A stretch of DNA of 38,069 nucleotides. It comes from Verrucomicrobiia bacterium. GTDB lineage: Bacteria > Verrucomicrobiota > Verrucomicrobiia > Limisphaerales > JAOAIM01. The notes beneath the pieces were generated by a model. That model searched no databases. It saw only the letters and a program-made list of their open reading frames with translations, and was not told where the DNA came from. Shown here piece by piece: positions 1 to 8,810 of this stretch. The DNA is taken from the NCBI GenBank assembly GCA_026414705.1, contig JAOAIM010000009.1, positions 1 through 38,069 of the forward strand, read 5' to 3'. The translations under genes and the position numbers were made by a program. Numbering within the stretch: the stretch's first letter is position 1; every line of letters starts with the position of its first letter.

Positions 1-12
1 CGCCGGCTCTGT

Positions 13-870
13 TCACTTCACAAATTCCAACCAGCCCAACGATGACGGCACGTGAAAATCCGGCTCGGCGGTCCTGGGGTTCACCCAACTGATCCATTCC
101 TCGACCGGCGACGCACCGGGGGGCGAGCGCCCCAGAGTGTGAATGCCCGACGCCGCGGCCGCGCGTCCGCTCCGGTCATGGCTGAACTCCGCGCGATAAA
201 GGCCGACCCGAATTTTCACACCGGGCTGCGGCATCGGAAAACCCAGCCCAGCCAGTTCGCGGAGCGGAATCCGACCCTCGACCTCGTAACCGTGCATGTG
301 CGTGGTCGCCCGGGTCTCCAGCCCGCGAAATCTCCAGTCCATTTCAAAGCGCCGATAAAACCGCGCGCGGTAGTCGAGCACGCGACCGCGTGAATCTATC
401 TCGGCACAGTAGTAATCGCGCATTTTTCCGTCGCGGCTGAGGTAAATTTCGACGCGGTCCTCGAAGACGCTGTCCAACTCGTCACGCCAGTGCTCCAGCG
501 CCACGATGTCGGCATCCTGCACGCGGAAAGTGAAGTAAAGATGCTCGTTGTCCCAAAGCGCGCGGAATTCGGTGAGCGGCGCCGGCGCGGCTTTCCAGGG
601 GAAGGAGAAACGGTTCTCGACGGCGGCCTGCGCCCAGGCGGGTTCATCGGCACGACCGTCCACGCGAATCTGACCGGGCGGAACCCAACGCGCAGCGTAG
701 GTCTGGTCGCTGGCGGTCAGTTGTTCCGGGCCGACGTAAGCCGGCACGGACGGCGCGGGCCGGCCGCTGCCGCCTCGCGTTGTGCAGCCTGCCACCGTTG
801 CGAGCACGGCGCTGACGGCAACAACCTCAATCGTTCTCCACCACGCGCGGCGTTTCCGCTCACGGTTCAT
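13..870 (-). CDS. CBM9-like domain lipoprotein
   Basis: The 285-residue product begins with a basic, arginine-rich stretch, a hydrophobic segment and a lipobox (V-A-G-C, Cys29), so it should be a lipid-anchored exported protein. From about residue 68 it has the pattern of family 9-like carbohydrate-binding (DOMON-type beta-sandwich) domains: DGRADEPAW, then an ALWDNEHLYFTFRVQD strand pair, an acidic EDRVEIYLS segment and a closing WVNPRTAEPDFH region. Such proteins in Verrucomicrobiota and Planctomycetota are usually linked to glycan binding or degradation, but no catalytic domain is visible and the ligand is unknown. It lies downstream of gatB on the same strand with a 52-bp gap. The ATG is followed at once by the basic n-region, which supports this start. 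Confidence 0.8.
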   Translation of the reverse strand: MNRERKRRAWWRTIEVVAVSAVLATVAGCTTRGGSGRPAPSVPAYVGPEQLTASDQTYAARWVPPGQIRVDGRADEPAWAQAAVENRFSFPWKAAPAPLTEFRALWDNEHLYFTFRVQDADIVALEHWRDELDSVFEDRVEIYLSRDGKMRDYYCAEIDSRGRVLDYRARFYRRFEMDWRFRGLETRATTHMHGYEVEGRIPLRELAGLGFPMPQPGVKIRVGLYRAEFSHDRSGRAAAASGIHTLGRSPPGASPVEEWISWVNPRTAEPDFHVPSSLGWLEFVK

Positions 871-922
871 TTTGCGCTGCGGGTTGCGGGCTGAAGTCGG
901 CGCTGCCGGACAGGCGGGCGCC

Positions 923-2347
923 TCAGCCCTTGAGTTTTCGTTCCAAAATTTCGCCCACGAGCACCGGGTTCGCCCTGCCCTTGCTGAGCTTCATCACCTG
1001 GCCCTTGAGGAAGTTCAGCGCGGCGGCTTTGCCCGAGCGAAAATCGTTCGCAGGTCCGGGATGCGCGGCGATGACCTCATCACAGAACTTTTCGATGGCC
1101 GCCGTGTCGCTCACCTGGGCGAGGCCCTTTTCCTGAACGATGAGAGCGGGCGAACGACCCGTATCGAACATTTCGGCAAAGACCTGTTGGGCGGCGGAAC
1201 TGCTGATGGTGCGGTTCTCGACCAGTGCGACCAGTTCGAGCAACGACTCGGGCGGGAATTTCAGGTCGTCAAGGCTCGTGCCGGTTTCGGCGAGTCGGGC
1301 CTGCAGGTTGTTGAGGAGCCAGTTGGCGATGGCCTTGGGGTTTTTTGCGCCACGGGCCAGCCGCTCAAAGTAGTTGCACAGGGGCACGTTGCTTTTGAAC
1401 ACCTCGGCGTCGCCGGCGGGCAGGCCGTAATCGCGCATGAGCCGTTGCTTGCGCGCCAGCGGCAGCTCGATGAGGCGCGCGCGCACCTGGGCGAGCCATG
1501 CTTCGGAGGGCGCAACCGGCATCAAATCCGGGTCGGGAAAATAGCGATAGTCGTGCGCGTATTCCTTGGTGCGCATCTCCTCGGTGACGCCGGCGACGTC
1601 ATCCCAGCGGCGAGTGGACTGGGTGAGCGTGCCGCCGCTGCGGAGCACCTCGATCTGCCGGGCGATTTCGTATTCGAGCGCGCGGCGCACGCCGGAAAAG
1701 CTGTTCATGTTTTTGATTTCGATCTTCGCGCCCAGTTCGCGCGAGCCTTTCGGGCGCACGCTCACGTTGACGTCGCAGCGCACCATGCCCTTTTCCATGT
1801 CGCAATCGCTCACGCCGCCCTGCACGAGGATTTCTTTGAGCGCGTTGAGGTATTCGTAGGCCATGTCCGCGCTGGTGATGTCCGGCTCGGAAACAATTTC
1901 CATCAAGGGCACGCCCGCGCGGTTGAAGTCCACGCCGCTGGTGCGCTCGAAATGAAAGCTCTTGCCCACGTCCTCCTCCAGATGCGCGCGGGTGATGCGC
2001 ACGCGCGCGACCCCGCCATTGAACTCGAACTCGACGAAGCCGTTTACGGTCGAGGGCAGGTCGTATTGCGTGATCTGGTAGTTCTTGGGCATGTCCGGGT
2101 AAAAATAGTTTTTCCGGTCGAACTTGGCACGGGGCGGGATTTGGCAGTTCAGCAAGAGACCGGCGAGCGCGGTCAGACGCAGCGCCTCCTCGTTGGGCAC
2201 GGGCAACACGCCCGGCAGGCCCAGGCACACGGGGCAGACGTTGGTGTTGGGGGGCGCGCCGAACTCGTTCGGGCAGGCGCACCACATCTTCGAACGGGTC
2301 TTGAGCTGCACGTGCGTTTCCAGGCCGATGACCGCTTCGTATTCCAT
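923..2347 (-). CDS. gatB: Asp-tRNA(Asn)/Glu-tRNA(Gln) amidotransferase subunit B
   Basis: GatB is the tRNA-binding, kinase-type subunit of the GatCAB amidotransferase, which converts mischarged Glu-tRNA(Gln) and Asp-tRNA(Asn) to the correct aminoacyl-tRNA. The 474-residue product starts MEYEAVIGLETHVQL and carries the family's zinc-site region (CACPNEFGAPPN...VCPVCLGLPG), DRKNYFYPDMPKNYQITQ, and the GVPLMEIVSEPD motif. It ends with a YqeY-like tail domain (SKGRANPVLVGEILERKLKG). Length is normal for the family. An in-frame extension to 2386 exists, but the ATG at 2347 sits exactly where GatB proteins begin. gatA and gatC are not in the window, so the subunits are scattered in this genome. Its presence implies an indirect route to Gln-tRNA or Asn-tRNA. 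Confidence 0.97.
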   Translation of the reverse strand: MEYEAVIGLETHVQLKTRSKMWCACPNEFGAPPNTNVCPVCLGLPGVLPVPNEEALRLTALAGLLLNCQIPPRAKFDRKNYFYPDMPKNYQITQYDLPSTVNGFVEFEFNGGVARVRITRAHLEEDVGKSFHFERTSGVDFNRAGVPLMEIVSEPDITSADMAYEYLNALKEILVQGGVSDCDMEKGMVRCDVNVSVRPKGSRELGAKIEIKNMNSFSGVRRALEYEIARQIEVLRSGGTLTQSTRRWDDVAGVTEEMRTKEYAHDYRYFPDPDLMPVAPSEAWLAQVRARLIELPLARKQRLMRDYGLPAGDAEVFKSNVPLCNYFERLARGAKNPKAIANWLLNNLQARLAETGTSLDDLKFPPESLLELVALVENRTISSSAAQQVFAEMFDTGRSPALIVQEKGLAQVSDTAAIEKFCDEVIAAHPGPANDFRSGKAAALNFLKGQVMKLSKGRANPVLVGEILERKLKG

Positions 2348-2432
2348 ACGCGGCGCAAGTCTAGCGGCGTCGGCGCGATGAAACACGGCTTTTCAGACGC
2401 CGGAGCTTTCCGAGAGCGCGCTGCGGGCACGC

Positions 2433-3791
2433 TCAGGTGCGTCGGGCGTAGGGCAGTTTCCAGGGTTCGCGGTAGGTGGCGCCGACGAGCTTGTCCGCTT
2501 CCGGGCTGTTGGGCACGCGTTCGTTGGCGGCGTCCCAGACGATTTTTTGCCCGGAGCGAAAGGCGATGTTGCCCAGATGCGCGACGGTGGAGACGTGATG
2601 GGCAAGTTCGAGGTTGAGCACCGGTTGCTGACGGGTTTTGACGCAATCGAGGAAGTTGCGGATATGAGCGGGGCGCGGGTCGCCGCTGCCGGGATGTTTT
2701 TCCGGTTCGAGAGAGGCTTTGCGCTTTTCGATGAGCAGCTCCCAGCCGGAGTCATTGAGCACAATCGTGCCCTCGGTGCCGCTCCACGAAACGCCCCAGG
2801 GCCGTCCGTTCAGGCCCACGCCCAGACCGCTTTTGTGCTCCCAGATCAGCATGAAATCCGGAAACTCATACACGGCGGTTTGCGAATCGGGCGTTTCCTG
2901 CACCGGGTCGAGCACAAACGTGCCGCCGCTGGAGCAGACCGTTTTCGGCGGAACGCGGTCCATGCCCATGAGCGCCATGTTGATCAGGTGCACGCCCCAG
3001 TCGGTCATCAACCCGCCCGCGTAATCCCAGAACCAGCGGAAGTTGAAATGAAAGCGATTCGGATTGAACGGTCGCTTCGGCGCCGGGCCCAGCCACAGGT
3101 CGTAATCCACACCCGCAGGCGGTTCGCCGTCCGGCTCGCGCTTGAGCGTGGGCAACCAATCCAACCACGCCCAGGCGCGCACCAGACTCACCTTGCCGAG
3201 CTTGCCCGATTTGACGAACTCCGCCGCCTCGATGATGTGCCGACAACTTTTCCATTGCGACCCCATCTGGACCACGCGCCGATGTCTTTGCGCAGCGGTC
3301 AGCATGGCCCGCCCTTCGTCAATCGTCGTAGCCAGCGGTTTCTCCACATACACGTCCTTGCCCGCCTGACACGCGAGCACGGTGGGTAGCGCGTGCCAGT
3401 GATCCGGCGTCGCCACGATGACCGCGTCCACGTCGGCCCGGTCGAGCACGCGTCGAAAGTCTTTGACCGTTTCTGGTGCTTTGCGGCCCTTGCTGGTGCA
3501 GACCTCCACTCCCCTGGCGAGCATCCCCTCGTCCACGTCGCAAATTACGACACATTCCACTTCCGGGTTGCCCAGAAAGGTCGCCAGGTTGCCACGACCC
3601 ATGCCGCCCGAACCGATGAGGCCGACTCGAATTTTCTCACTGGGGGGCGGTTCGCCCGCGCGCGCCCGGCGCACAAACGGAAACATCACACTGCCAGCCA
3701 CCGGCACGACCGCGGCCGCAAGCGTGGATTTTTGAAGAAACGAACGCCGTGTCACCCGCGGGGCGCCCCTGGATTGGTTGTTCGGATTCAT
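2433..3791 (-). CDS. Tat-exported Gfo/Idh/MocA family oxidoreductase
   Basis: The 452-residue product opens with a twin-arginine signal (VTRRSFLQKS at about residues 13-22, then a hydrophobic segment and an A-x-A-like end), followed by an NAD(P)-binding Rossmann fold (GLIGSGGMGRGN near residues 58-68) and the family's EKP motif (residues 150-152, VYVEKPLATT). The C-terminal half has the substrate-binding alpha/beta domain with WFWDYAGGLMTDWGVHLIN, typical of the many secreted members in Verrucomicrobiota and Planctomycetota. These act on sugars or inositols with a tightly bound dinucleotide, which would explain folded export through Tat. The substrate cannot be read from sequence. The ATG at 3791 is chosen because it places the twin-arginine motif near the N terminus; an upstream in-frame extension to 3920 looks non-coding. 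Confidence 0.9.
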   Translation of the reverse strand: MNPNNQSRGAPRVTRRSFLQKSTLAAAVVPVAGSVMFPFVRRARAGEPPPSEKIRVGLIGSGGMGRGNLATFLGNPEVECVVICDVDEGMLARGVEVCTSKGRKAPETVKDFRRVLDRADVDAVIVATPDHWHALPTVLACQAGKDVYVEKPLATTIDEGRAMLTAAQRHRRVVQMGSQWKSCRHIIEAAEFVKSGKLGKVSLVRAWAWLDWLPTLKREPDGEPPAGVDYDLWLGPAPKRPFNPNRFHFNFRWFWDYAGGLMTDWGVHLINMALMGMDRVPPKTVCSSGGTFVLDPVQETPDSQTAVYEFPDFMLIWEHKSGLGVGLNGRPWGVSWSGTEGTIVLNDSGWELLIEKRKASLEPEKHPGSGDPRPAHIRNFLDCVKTRQQPVLNLELAHHVSTVAHLGNIAFRSGQKIVWDAANERVPNSPEADKLVGATYREPWKLPYARRT

Positions 3792-3929
3792 GCCCGAAGC
3801 ATACCCCCGCGCCGCGACAGGGCAACGGCGCTTTGCACCCTCGTTGTTCAAGCAGATTCCCCAACGACCGTGCCGGGTGCTCGCGCCCGAAACCGATGCC
3901 GGCCCGTCTCCATGCTGCAAAACGGCGTG

Positions 3930-5195
3930 TCACCCGCTGCGCGAAGCCGATACGCGCCACATCAGAAGCGCTCCCACGGTGAACAACACCGCGCTGTAGG
4001 CAAAGGCCACCGACGTGCCAAACGCTGTCCAGAGCGCCCCCACCGCCACGCTGGAGACGCAATCGCCCACGCCGTTGACCGTGGCCAGCACGCCGAAGCC
4101 CATGCCGTGATGCTCGGCATCCACCAATTCCGCGCACAGCGCGTCCTCGAGCGTTTCCTCCATGCCCACATAAATGCCGCCCAACGCGAACACGGCCGCG
4201 AGCGTCCAGACGTTGGCCGGCAGCACGATCACGCACGCCGCCATCACCGCCGCCAGCCCGTAGCCCGCTGCCAGCAACGGGGCCTTGGGGAAACGATCAG
4301 CCAGCCAGCCCGCCAACCACGCGAAGCCCGCGTAGCAAACATTGTGCAGCACATAAAGCCCGGCCGCGACCGTCGCCGCACCGGTCACGCCCAGCGCCGG
4401 CGCGAGCTTTTGCGCCGCCAGCAAAATCAGCATCGAATGCGCGAAATCGCCCAGACCGAACAGGCCCACCGCGACCACGAATCGGCGATACCTCGGCGGC
4501 AACAGCCGCAACCGCGCGCCGAAGGACAAGTGCGGCACCGGCGTGCGCGTCTGCTCCCGCACCGCAAACGCGATCAGCCCCGCCGCGATCAAACCCGGAA
4601 CGAGCGTCAGCGCAAACAGCATCCGGAAATCGTGATGGAGCAACGGCAGCAGCGCCATCGCCGTGGCCGGGCCCACGATCGCGCCCATCGTGTCCATCAT
4701 CCGCTCCAACCCGAAGGCGCGGCCGTAGGTTTGCGGGGTAACCGCACCGGCCAGCAACGCCTTGCGCACCGGCGTGCGCACGCCGCGTCCCAGCCACGCC
4801 GTCGCCCGCGCCACCAACACGTGCCACGCCGCTGTCGCCAGGCCGAAAGCCGCCGTCGCCACACTGGTCAGCAGGTAGCCCGCAACGGCAATCGGTTTGC
4901 GCCGCCGCAACTTGTCGGTGTAGTAGCCCGACGCCATCTTGGCGAACGACGACAAACCGTCGGAGACCCCCTCGATGACGCCCAACCACGCGGCGGCCAC
5001 GCCCATCGTGGCCAAAAACGCCGGCAGCACCGTGGTGGCGATCTCGTGCGCCCAATCACTGAAAAAGCTCGCCAGCCCGATGCCCAGCACGGTGCGATTG
5101 AGCCAGCGGGTCGGTGCGGTTGAATTCGCCGGCGCGTGAGAACCATCCGCGTTCACAGCGGACCGGATTCTCAATGAAACCCCGGGCAATGACAA
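3930..5195 (-). CDS. MFS transporter
   Basis: The product of up to 421 residues is a polytopic membrane protein with about 12 hydrophobic segments. It carries major-facilitator landmarks: a loop 2-3 motif variant (GYYTDKLRRRKPI), a second-half equivalent (GWLADRFPKAPL), and GRGVRTPVRKALLAG after TM4, which is characteristic of a drug/sugar-like MFS subgroup. A conserved acidic segment (GGIYVGMEETLEDALCAELV) follows TM9. Substrate is unknown. The longest frame uses a TTG at 5195; a GTG at 5156 is an equally plausible start, and no ATG precedes the first membrane segment. It is transcribed away from the acyltransferase gene at 5619, with an otherwise empty 420-bp gap between them, and lies 138 bp upstream of the Gfo/Idh/MocA gene. 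Confidence 0.85.
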   Translation of the reverse strand: MSLPGVSLRIRSAVNADGSHAPANSTAPTRWLNRTVLGIGLASFFSDWAHEIATTVLPAFLATMGVAAAWLGVIEGVSDGLSSFAKMASGYYTDKLRRRKPIAVAGYLLTSVATAAFGLATAAWHVLVARATAWLGRGVRTPVRKALLAGAVTPQTYGRAFGLERMMDTMGAIVGPATAMALLPLLHHDFRMLFALTLVPGLIAAGLIAFAVREQTRTPVPHLSFGARLRLLPPRYRRFVVAVGLFGLGDFAHSMLILLAAQKLAPALGVTGAATVAAGLYVLHNVCYAGFAWLAGWLADRFPKAPLLAAGYGLAAVMAACVIVLPANVWTLAAVFALGGIYVGMEETLEDALCAELVDAEHHGMGFGVLATVNGVGDCVSSVAVGALWTAFGTSVAFAYSAVLFTVGALLMWRVSASRSG

Positions 5196-5618
5196 TTCAG
5201 CGCCGCGCAGCGACGAACTCGCCGGCCCGGTCGGGGAGATGCCCCCGCAGGCCTCCAGCCCGATGCCAGGCTCAGAGATGCTCCGAGGCGGTCACGGTTC
5301 GGGAATCTTCAGTGGAGGACAAACGGCGCGCACCGTGCGGCTTTTGAGGTCGCGACCTCGGGGAACGGGCGCGACCTTGACCTTGCCGTTGAGGGGATCA
5401 GTCAAACCGCGTGATGGCCGCCCTCGCGCGCCAGGAAACAGCCCTGCCTCCGCAACTGACGCTCAAGGTCCGGCCGCCTTACCGCGCGGTCAGTTCCGGT
5501 CCTTCACGCACCGCACCGCGACCCGCCCGCCTTTTGCTCGCGATGCGCGCGCAATTGACGGCATTCGCGCCCGCCGTCAAGCTGGGCACGGCGCGCGGCT
5601 CTCGCCCGGGCGCCGGCT
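5196..5618. other. Divergent intergenic region, no gene seen
   Basis: This 423-bp gap separates the divergent MFS and N-acyltransferase genes. Reading frames in it lack recognisable protein features. The only clear structure is a perfect 14-bp palindrome, GAGGTCGCGACCTC, at 5346-5359, listed separately. Promoters for both flanking genes should lie here, but no convincing -35/-10 pair was found by eye. Confidence 0.6.
5346..5359. promoter_or_regulatory. Perfect 14-bp palindrome, possible operator
   Basis: GAGGTCGCGACCTC is an exact inverted repeat with no spacer, sitting in the divergent promoter region between the MFS transporter and the putative ceramide synthase gene. Such symmetric sites often bind dimeric repressors. 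There is no regulator gene next to it, and in GC-rich DNA some such palindromes arise by chance, so this is a candidate only. Confidence 0.3.
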
Positions 5619-6752
5619 ATGAGTTCGCGTCTCCGGCTAGTGGCGTTGCCGCGCCAGCGCGCGGCGATCAAACGCTTCCTCAAAGTCGCCCACCACCTCT
5701 ATCGCAATGACCCGCACTGGGTCGCGCCGTTGTTGGCCGACGCCCTTCAGGTTTTCTCGGATGCGAATCCGTGGTTCGCTCACGCGGAAATGCAGTTGTG
5801 GGTCGCCGAACGCGACAGCCGGGACATCGGGCGCATTGCCGCCATTGTGGACCATCATCACAACCATCGGCATGGCGACGCCGCGGCCTTTTTCGGGTTT
5901 TACGAGTGCGATGAGGATGCGGAGGCGAGCCGTGCGCTGTTTGATGCGGTGTTTGAGTGGGCGCGGGCGCGCGGCCTCAAGCGCGTGCTCGGCCCCATGA
6001 ACCCCAGCACCAACGACGAATGCGGCCTTTTGATCGAAGGCTTCGGGCAGCGGCCCACCTTCATGATGCCTTACAACCCGCCGTGGTATCCGGCGCAGGT
6101 GCAAACAGCCGGTTTTCAAAAAGCCAAAGACCTCCTGGCCTTTCACGTGGACGTGGCCAGCGCGCCGTTGGACCGGCTCAACCGACTGGCCACCCGCACG
6201 CGCGAGCGTTATCCGAACGTGCGTTTTACGCCGGTGCGGCGTCGCACGCTGGCGCAGGACCTCGCCAAAATCAAAGAGGTCTATAACGCCGCGTGGGAGG
6301 ACAACTGGGCGTTCACGCCGATGACCGACGCCGAAATGGATTTCATGGCCTCGCGGCTCAAGCCCTTGCTGGTTGAGGGGCTGGTTTGGCTGGCGGAAAC
6401 CGATAACGAAACGGTGGGCTTCATGCTCGCGCTGCCGGATTTCAACGAGGCGTTGCAACCGCTCCGCGGGCGGCTGTTCACCCCGCACCTGCTCAAAGCC
6501 CTGCCTTATCTGCTCCGGCGCAAGTTCCCCAAACGCTGCCGCGTCGTGACGTTGGGCACGAAAAAATCCTGGCGCGGGCGCGGTCTGGAAGCCGTGATGC
6601 TCAGCGAGGGCTTTCGCGTCGGCATCGGCATCGGCTTTACCGAAGCGGAGGCGTCGTGGGTGCTGGAGGACAACACCATGATGGTGCGGTTCATGGAAAT
6701 CTTCGGCGCGCGCGTTTACCGGCGCTACCGCATCTACGAACGCTCGCTCTGA
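5619..6752 (+). CDS. bcerS: GNAT-fold N-acyltransferase, putative bacterial ceramide synthase
   Basis: The 377-residue protein belongs to a GNAT-fold family often mislabelled 'dATP pyrophosphohydrolase'. It shows the family's hallmarks: YRNDPHWVAPLLAD near the N terminus, FFGFYECDED, VLGPMNPSTNDECGLLIEGF, MMPYNPPWYP, and a second GNAT half with LVWLAETDNETVGFMLALPDFNEAL and GTKKSWRGRGLEAVML. To my knowledge the Caulobacter bacterial ceramide synthase belongs to this group, where it N-acylates 3-ketosphinganine with a long-chain acyl donor. The assignment rests on that resemblance and on the neighbours: serine palmitoyltransferase, a reductase and an Aur1-like enzyme converge on it from the other strand. 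Its 3' end overlaps the PAP2 gene's 3' end by 19 nt. The specific ceramide activity is inferred; the GNAT-family call is firm. Confidence 0.75.
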   Translation: MSSRLRLVALPRQRAAIKRFLKVAHHLYRNDPHWVAPLLADALQVFSDANPWFAHAEMQLWVAERDSRDIGRIAAIVDHHHNHRHGDAAAFFGFYECDEDAEASRALFDAVFEWARARGLKRVLGPMNPSTNDECGLLIEGFGQRPTFMMPYNPPWYPAQVQTAGFQKAKDLLAFHVDVASAPLDRLNRLATRTRERYPNVRFTPVRRRTLAQDLAKIKEVYNAAWEDNWAFTPMTDAEMDFMASRLKPLLVEGLVWLAETDNETVGFMLALPDFNEALQPLRGRLFTPHLLKALPYLLRRKFPKRCRVVTLGTKKSWRGRGLEAVMLSEGFRVGIGIGFTEAEASWVLEDNTMMVRFMEIFGARVYRRYRIYERSL

Positions 6753-7738
6753 ACGGGCGGCGTGGCTGCCGCCGCTGCCGCTGCGGCATCGGGTGCGGGC
6801 GCTGACGCGGCGAGCGGTTCGCGTTCCAATTTCCAGTAGAGCCGGTTGGCCAGCGGAATCAGCACCACCGCCGTCAGCACGCCCGCCAGCACGTCCACCA
6901 CGTAGTGGTAGCGGCAATAAACCGTTGACGCGCACAAGAGCACCACCGTGACCGCGTGCACATGTCGGATGCGCGGCAGATACCGGCGGGAGAAATACAG
7001 CGTGCAAATCGCCACCGCCACGTGGCTGCTGGGCAGCGCCGCGCCCGGCGCCTCAAACACCTTGTAAATCCACGCCATGATCTTGAAAAACACGCCCGCC
7101 TTGACCGCGTCCGGATACACGTCGGTGACCGCCAGCGCCTGCAGGTCGTCCGGCAGGTGATAGCCCTCAATCTCGCGGAAGAACACCCGCGGCCCGATCA
7201 CCGGCACCACGCAATAAATCGCGTAGCACATGTAGAACAGAAACGACACCACCGACACGTAGTGAAAGAACTGCCGCCGATCGCGCAAAAACAACGCCAG
7301 CCCGACGCCTGAAATCATCACGTAATACGAGAAGTAGGCCGCGTAGAACAACTCGCTCACCGGCAGCCACGGCAACCACGCCATGAACAACACGCTCGGC
7401 TGGCAGCCAAACAGCGCCTGCTCCCAGCGGATCACCATCGGGTCGAGGTATTCCGTGAAAAAAATCCGGTTCACCGCGCCGGTCTCCCGAAAAAATCCGG
7501 TGTAGAGCAGCACCGGATAAAAATGGCGCAGGAAATTCAAGACCGGTTGCGCCGGCCGCCGCGCGTGCGCCTCGATCAACGTGTGGATGAGCATTGCCGC
7601 CACGACGTGCGCCGTCACCAGCCACGCCCAGATCGGGATCGTGTCGTTGTGAAAGAGCAAGATCACCGAGCCGACCAGCGCGTTGTAGCCCTGCGTCGCA
7701 AAATCCACGAACCGGTAATGGCGAAACAGCGTCTTCAT
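6734..7738 (-). CDS. PAP2-superfamily (Aur1-like) integral membrane enzyme, putative sphingolipid headgroup transferase
   Basis: The 334-residue membrane protein has about six hydrophobic segments and the two C-terminal PAP2 signature pieces ALPSSHVAVA (Ser/His at 238-239) and YCRYHYVVDVLAG (Arg276, His278, Asp282). The classical first motif KX6RP is not evident. That, together with the SYYVMISG and YCVVPVIGPR segments, resembles the Aur1/inositolphosphotransferase branch (PAP2_3) rather than soluble-type phosphatases. In the lipid context it could transfer a phospho-headgroup to ceramide or dephosphorylate a lipid intermediate. The start at 7738 lies 7 bp after the reductase stop, indicating translational coupling; an upstream in-frame extension overlapping that gene is rejected. 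The C terminus is an Ala/Pro-rich tail that runs into the 3' end of the convergent acyltransferase gene. Confidence 0.8.
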   Translation of the reverse strand: MKTLFRHYRFVDFATQGYNALVGSVILLFHNDTIPIWAWLVTAHVVAAMLIHTLIEAHARRPAQPVLNFLRHFYPVLLYTGFFRETGAVNRIFFTEYLDPMVIRWEQALFGCQPSVLFMAWLPWLPVSELFYAAYFSYYVMISGVGLALFLRDRRQFFHYVSVVSFLFYMCYAIYCVVPVIGPRVFFREIEGYHLPDDLQALAVTDVYPDAVKAGVFFKIMAWIYKVFEAPGAALPSSHVAVAICTLYFSRRYLPRIRHVHAVTVVLLCASTVYCRYHYVVDVLAGVLTAVVLIPLANRLYWKLEREPLAASAPAPDAAAAAAAATPPVQSERS

Positions 7739-7745
7739 CCCGCGC

Positions 7746-8729
7746 TCAGACCCAGCCCTCCGCCCGATACCGCGCCAGCGTCTCGGCGATGCCCGCCCGC
7801 AACGTCGTTTGGCAAACCAGCCCCAACTCCTCGCGCAGCCGCGTCGCGTCGCACACCCAGCCCGGCGCCGACAGCTCGGCATACTTCCAACGGCTCAACA
7901 CGCTCGCCCGACCGCGCACACGCGAAACGGCCTCCCCCACGGCGCACACCGGCCAGAGCATCGCCACGGGCAGCGGCAGCCGCAGCGTCCAAACGTTCAT
8001 CTGCGAGGCGATTTCTCGCGCCAGCTCGCCGCTCGTCACCACTTCGGGCGCAGCGACAAAAAACGTTTTGCCCGCCGCCCCCGGGTGCGTGAGGCACGTC
8101 ACCGCCACTGCGGCCAAATCCCGCACAAACACCAGGCTCAACGGCTGGCGACCGCCGCCAAACTGCGGCAGCAGATGTGCCCGCACCGCGCGAAACAGGC
8201 GCAAAAACTCGCCATCCCGCGGACCATAGACACCCGGCGGACGCAGAATCACGAACGGCACGCCGCAACGCTCCCGCACCTCGTTTTCTGCGGCGAGCTT
8301 GCTCCGGCCGTAAACCGACACCGGTCGCGGCGGGTCGTTTTCGCGTGCGGGTGACTGCGGCGTGGCCGGGCCGTGCGCCGAGAGGCTGGAGATGTGCACG
8401 AGTCGTTGAATCTGCCCGCCGCGACGGTTGATCGCCTCGACCACGTTCCGCGTGCCGGTTTGATTGACGGCGAAAAAATCCTCGTCGCGCAGCGCCCGCA
8501 CCGCGCCCGCGCAATGGAGCACGTGCGAGACGCCTTCCAGGGCGGCGTCCAGGCTTGCGGGATCGCGGATGCTGCCCGGGCGTACCTCCACCTGGTTGAG
8601 CCGATGCTCGATGAACCGTCGCGGGCTTTCGGGCCGCAGCAGCACGGCGGTCGGCAACCGCTCCTCGCACAACCGGTCGAGAATGTGGCTGCCCACAAAA
8701 CCGCTGGCGCCCGTGAGGAGGATTTTCAT
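7746..8729 (-). CDS. cerR: NAD(P)-dependent epimerase/reductase, putative 3-ketoceramide reductase
   Basis: The 327-residue product is an extended short-chain dehydrogenase/reductase. It has a cofactor loop TGASGFVGS (residues 6-14), a Ser115-Ser116 segment, a catalytic Y140xxxK144 pair (YGRSK), then LRPPGVYGPRD and a C-terminal substrate domain. In Caulobacter a related epimerase-like protein, CerR, reduces the 3-keto group during ceramide synthesis. The present gene lies between a serine palmitoyltransferase gene (81 bp upstream) and the PAP2 gene (7 bp downstream), which supports the same role here. Without that context it would be called only NAD-dependent epimerase/dehydratase; a nucleotide-sugar or 3-beta-hydroxysteroid-type substrate cannot be excluded by sequence alone. 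Confidence 0.8.
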   Translation of the reverse strand: MKILLTGASGFVGSHILDRLCEERLPTAVLLRPESPRRFIEHRLNQVEVRPGSIRDPASLDAALEGVSHVLHCAGAVRALRDEDFFAVNQTGTRNVVEAINRRGGQIQRLVHISSLSAHGPATPQSPARENDPPRPVSVYGRSKLAAENEVRERCGVPFVILRPPGVYGPRDGEFLRLFRAVRAHLLPQFGGGRQPLSLVFVRDLAAVAVTCLTHPGAAGKTFFVAAPEVVTSGELAREIASQMNVWTLRLPLPVAMLWPVCAVGEAVSRVRGRASVLSRWKYAELSAPGWVCDATRLREELGLVCQTTLRAGIAETLARYRAEGWV

Positions 8730-8810
8730 TCGGCGACCCTGTGCGATCCGGCATCACCCTGACGCGGCGCCGTCGGGTGACGCGCGTGTGGCGACCGACA
8801 ACCCGGCGGC

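Noticed and set aside
782-5123. Long plus-strand frames opposite gatB, the Gfo/Idh/MocA gene and the MFS gene
   Set aside because: They are rich in His, Arg and Ala without recognisable motifs, and the opposite strand has unambiguous protein families.
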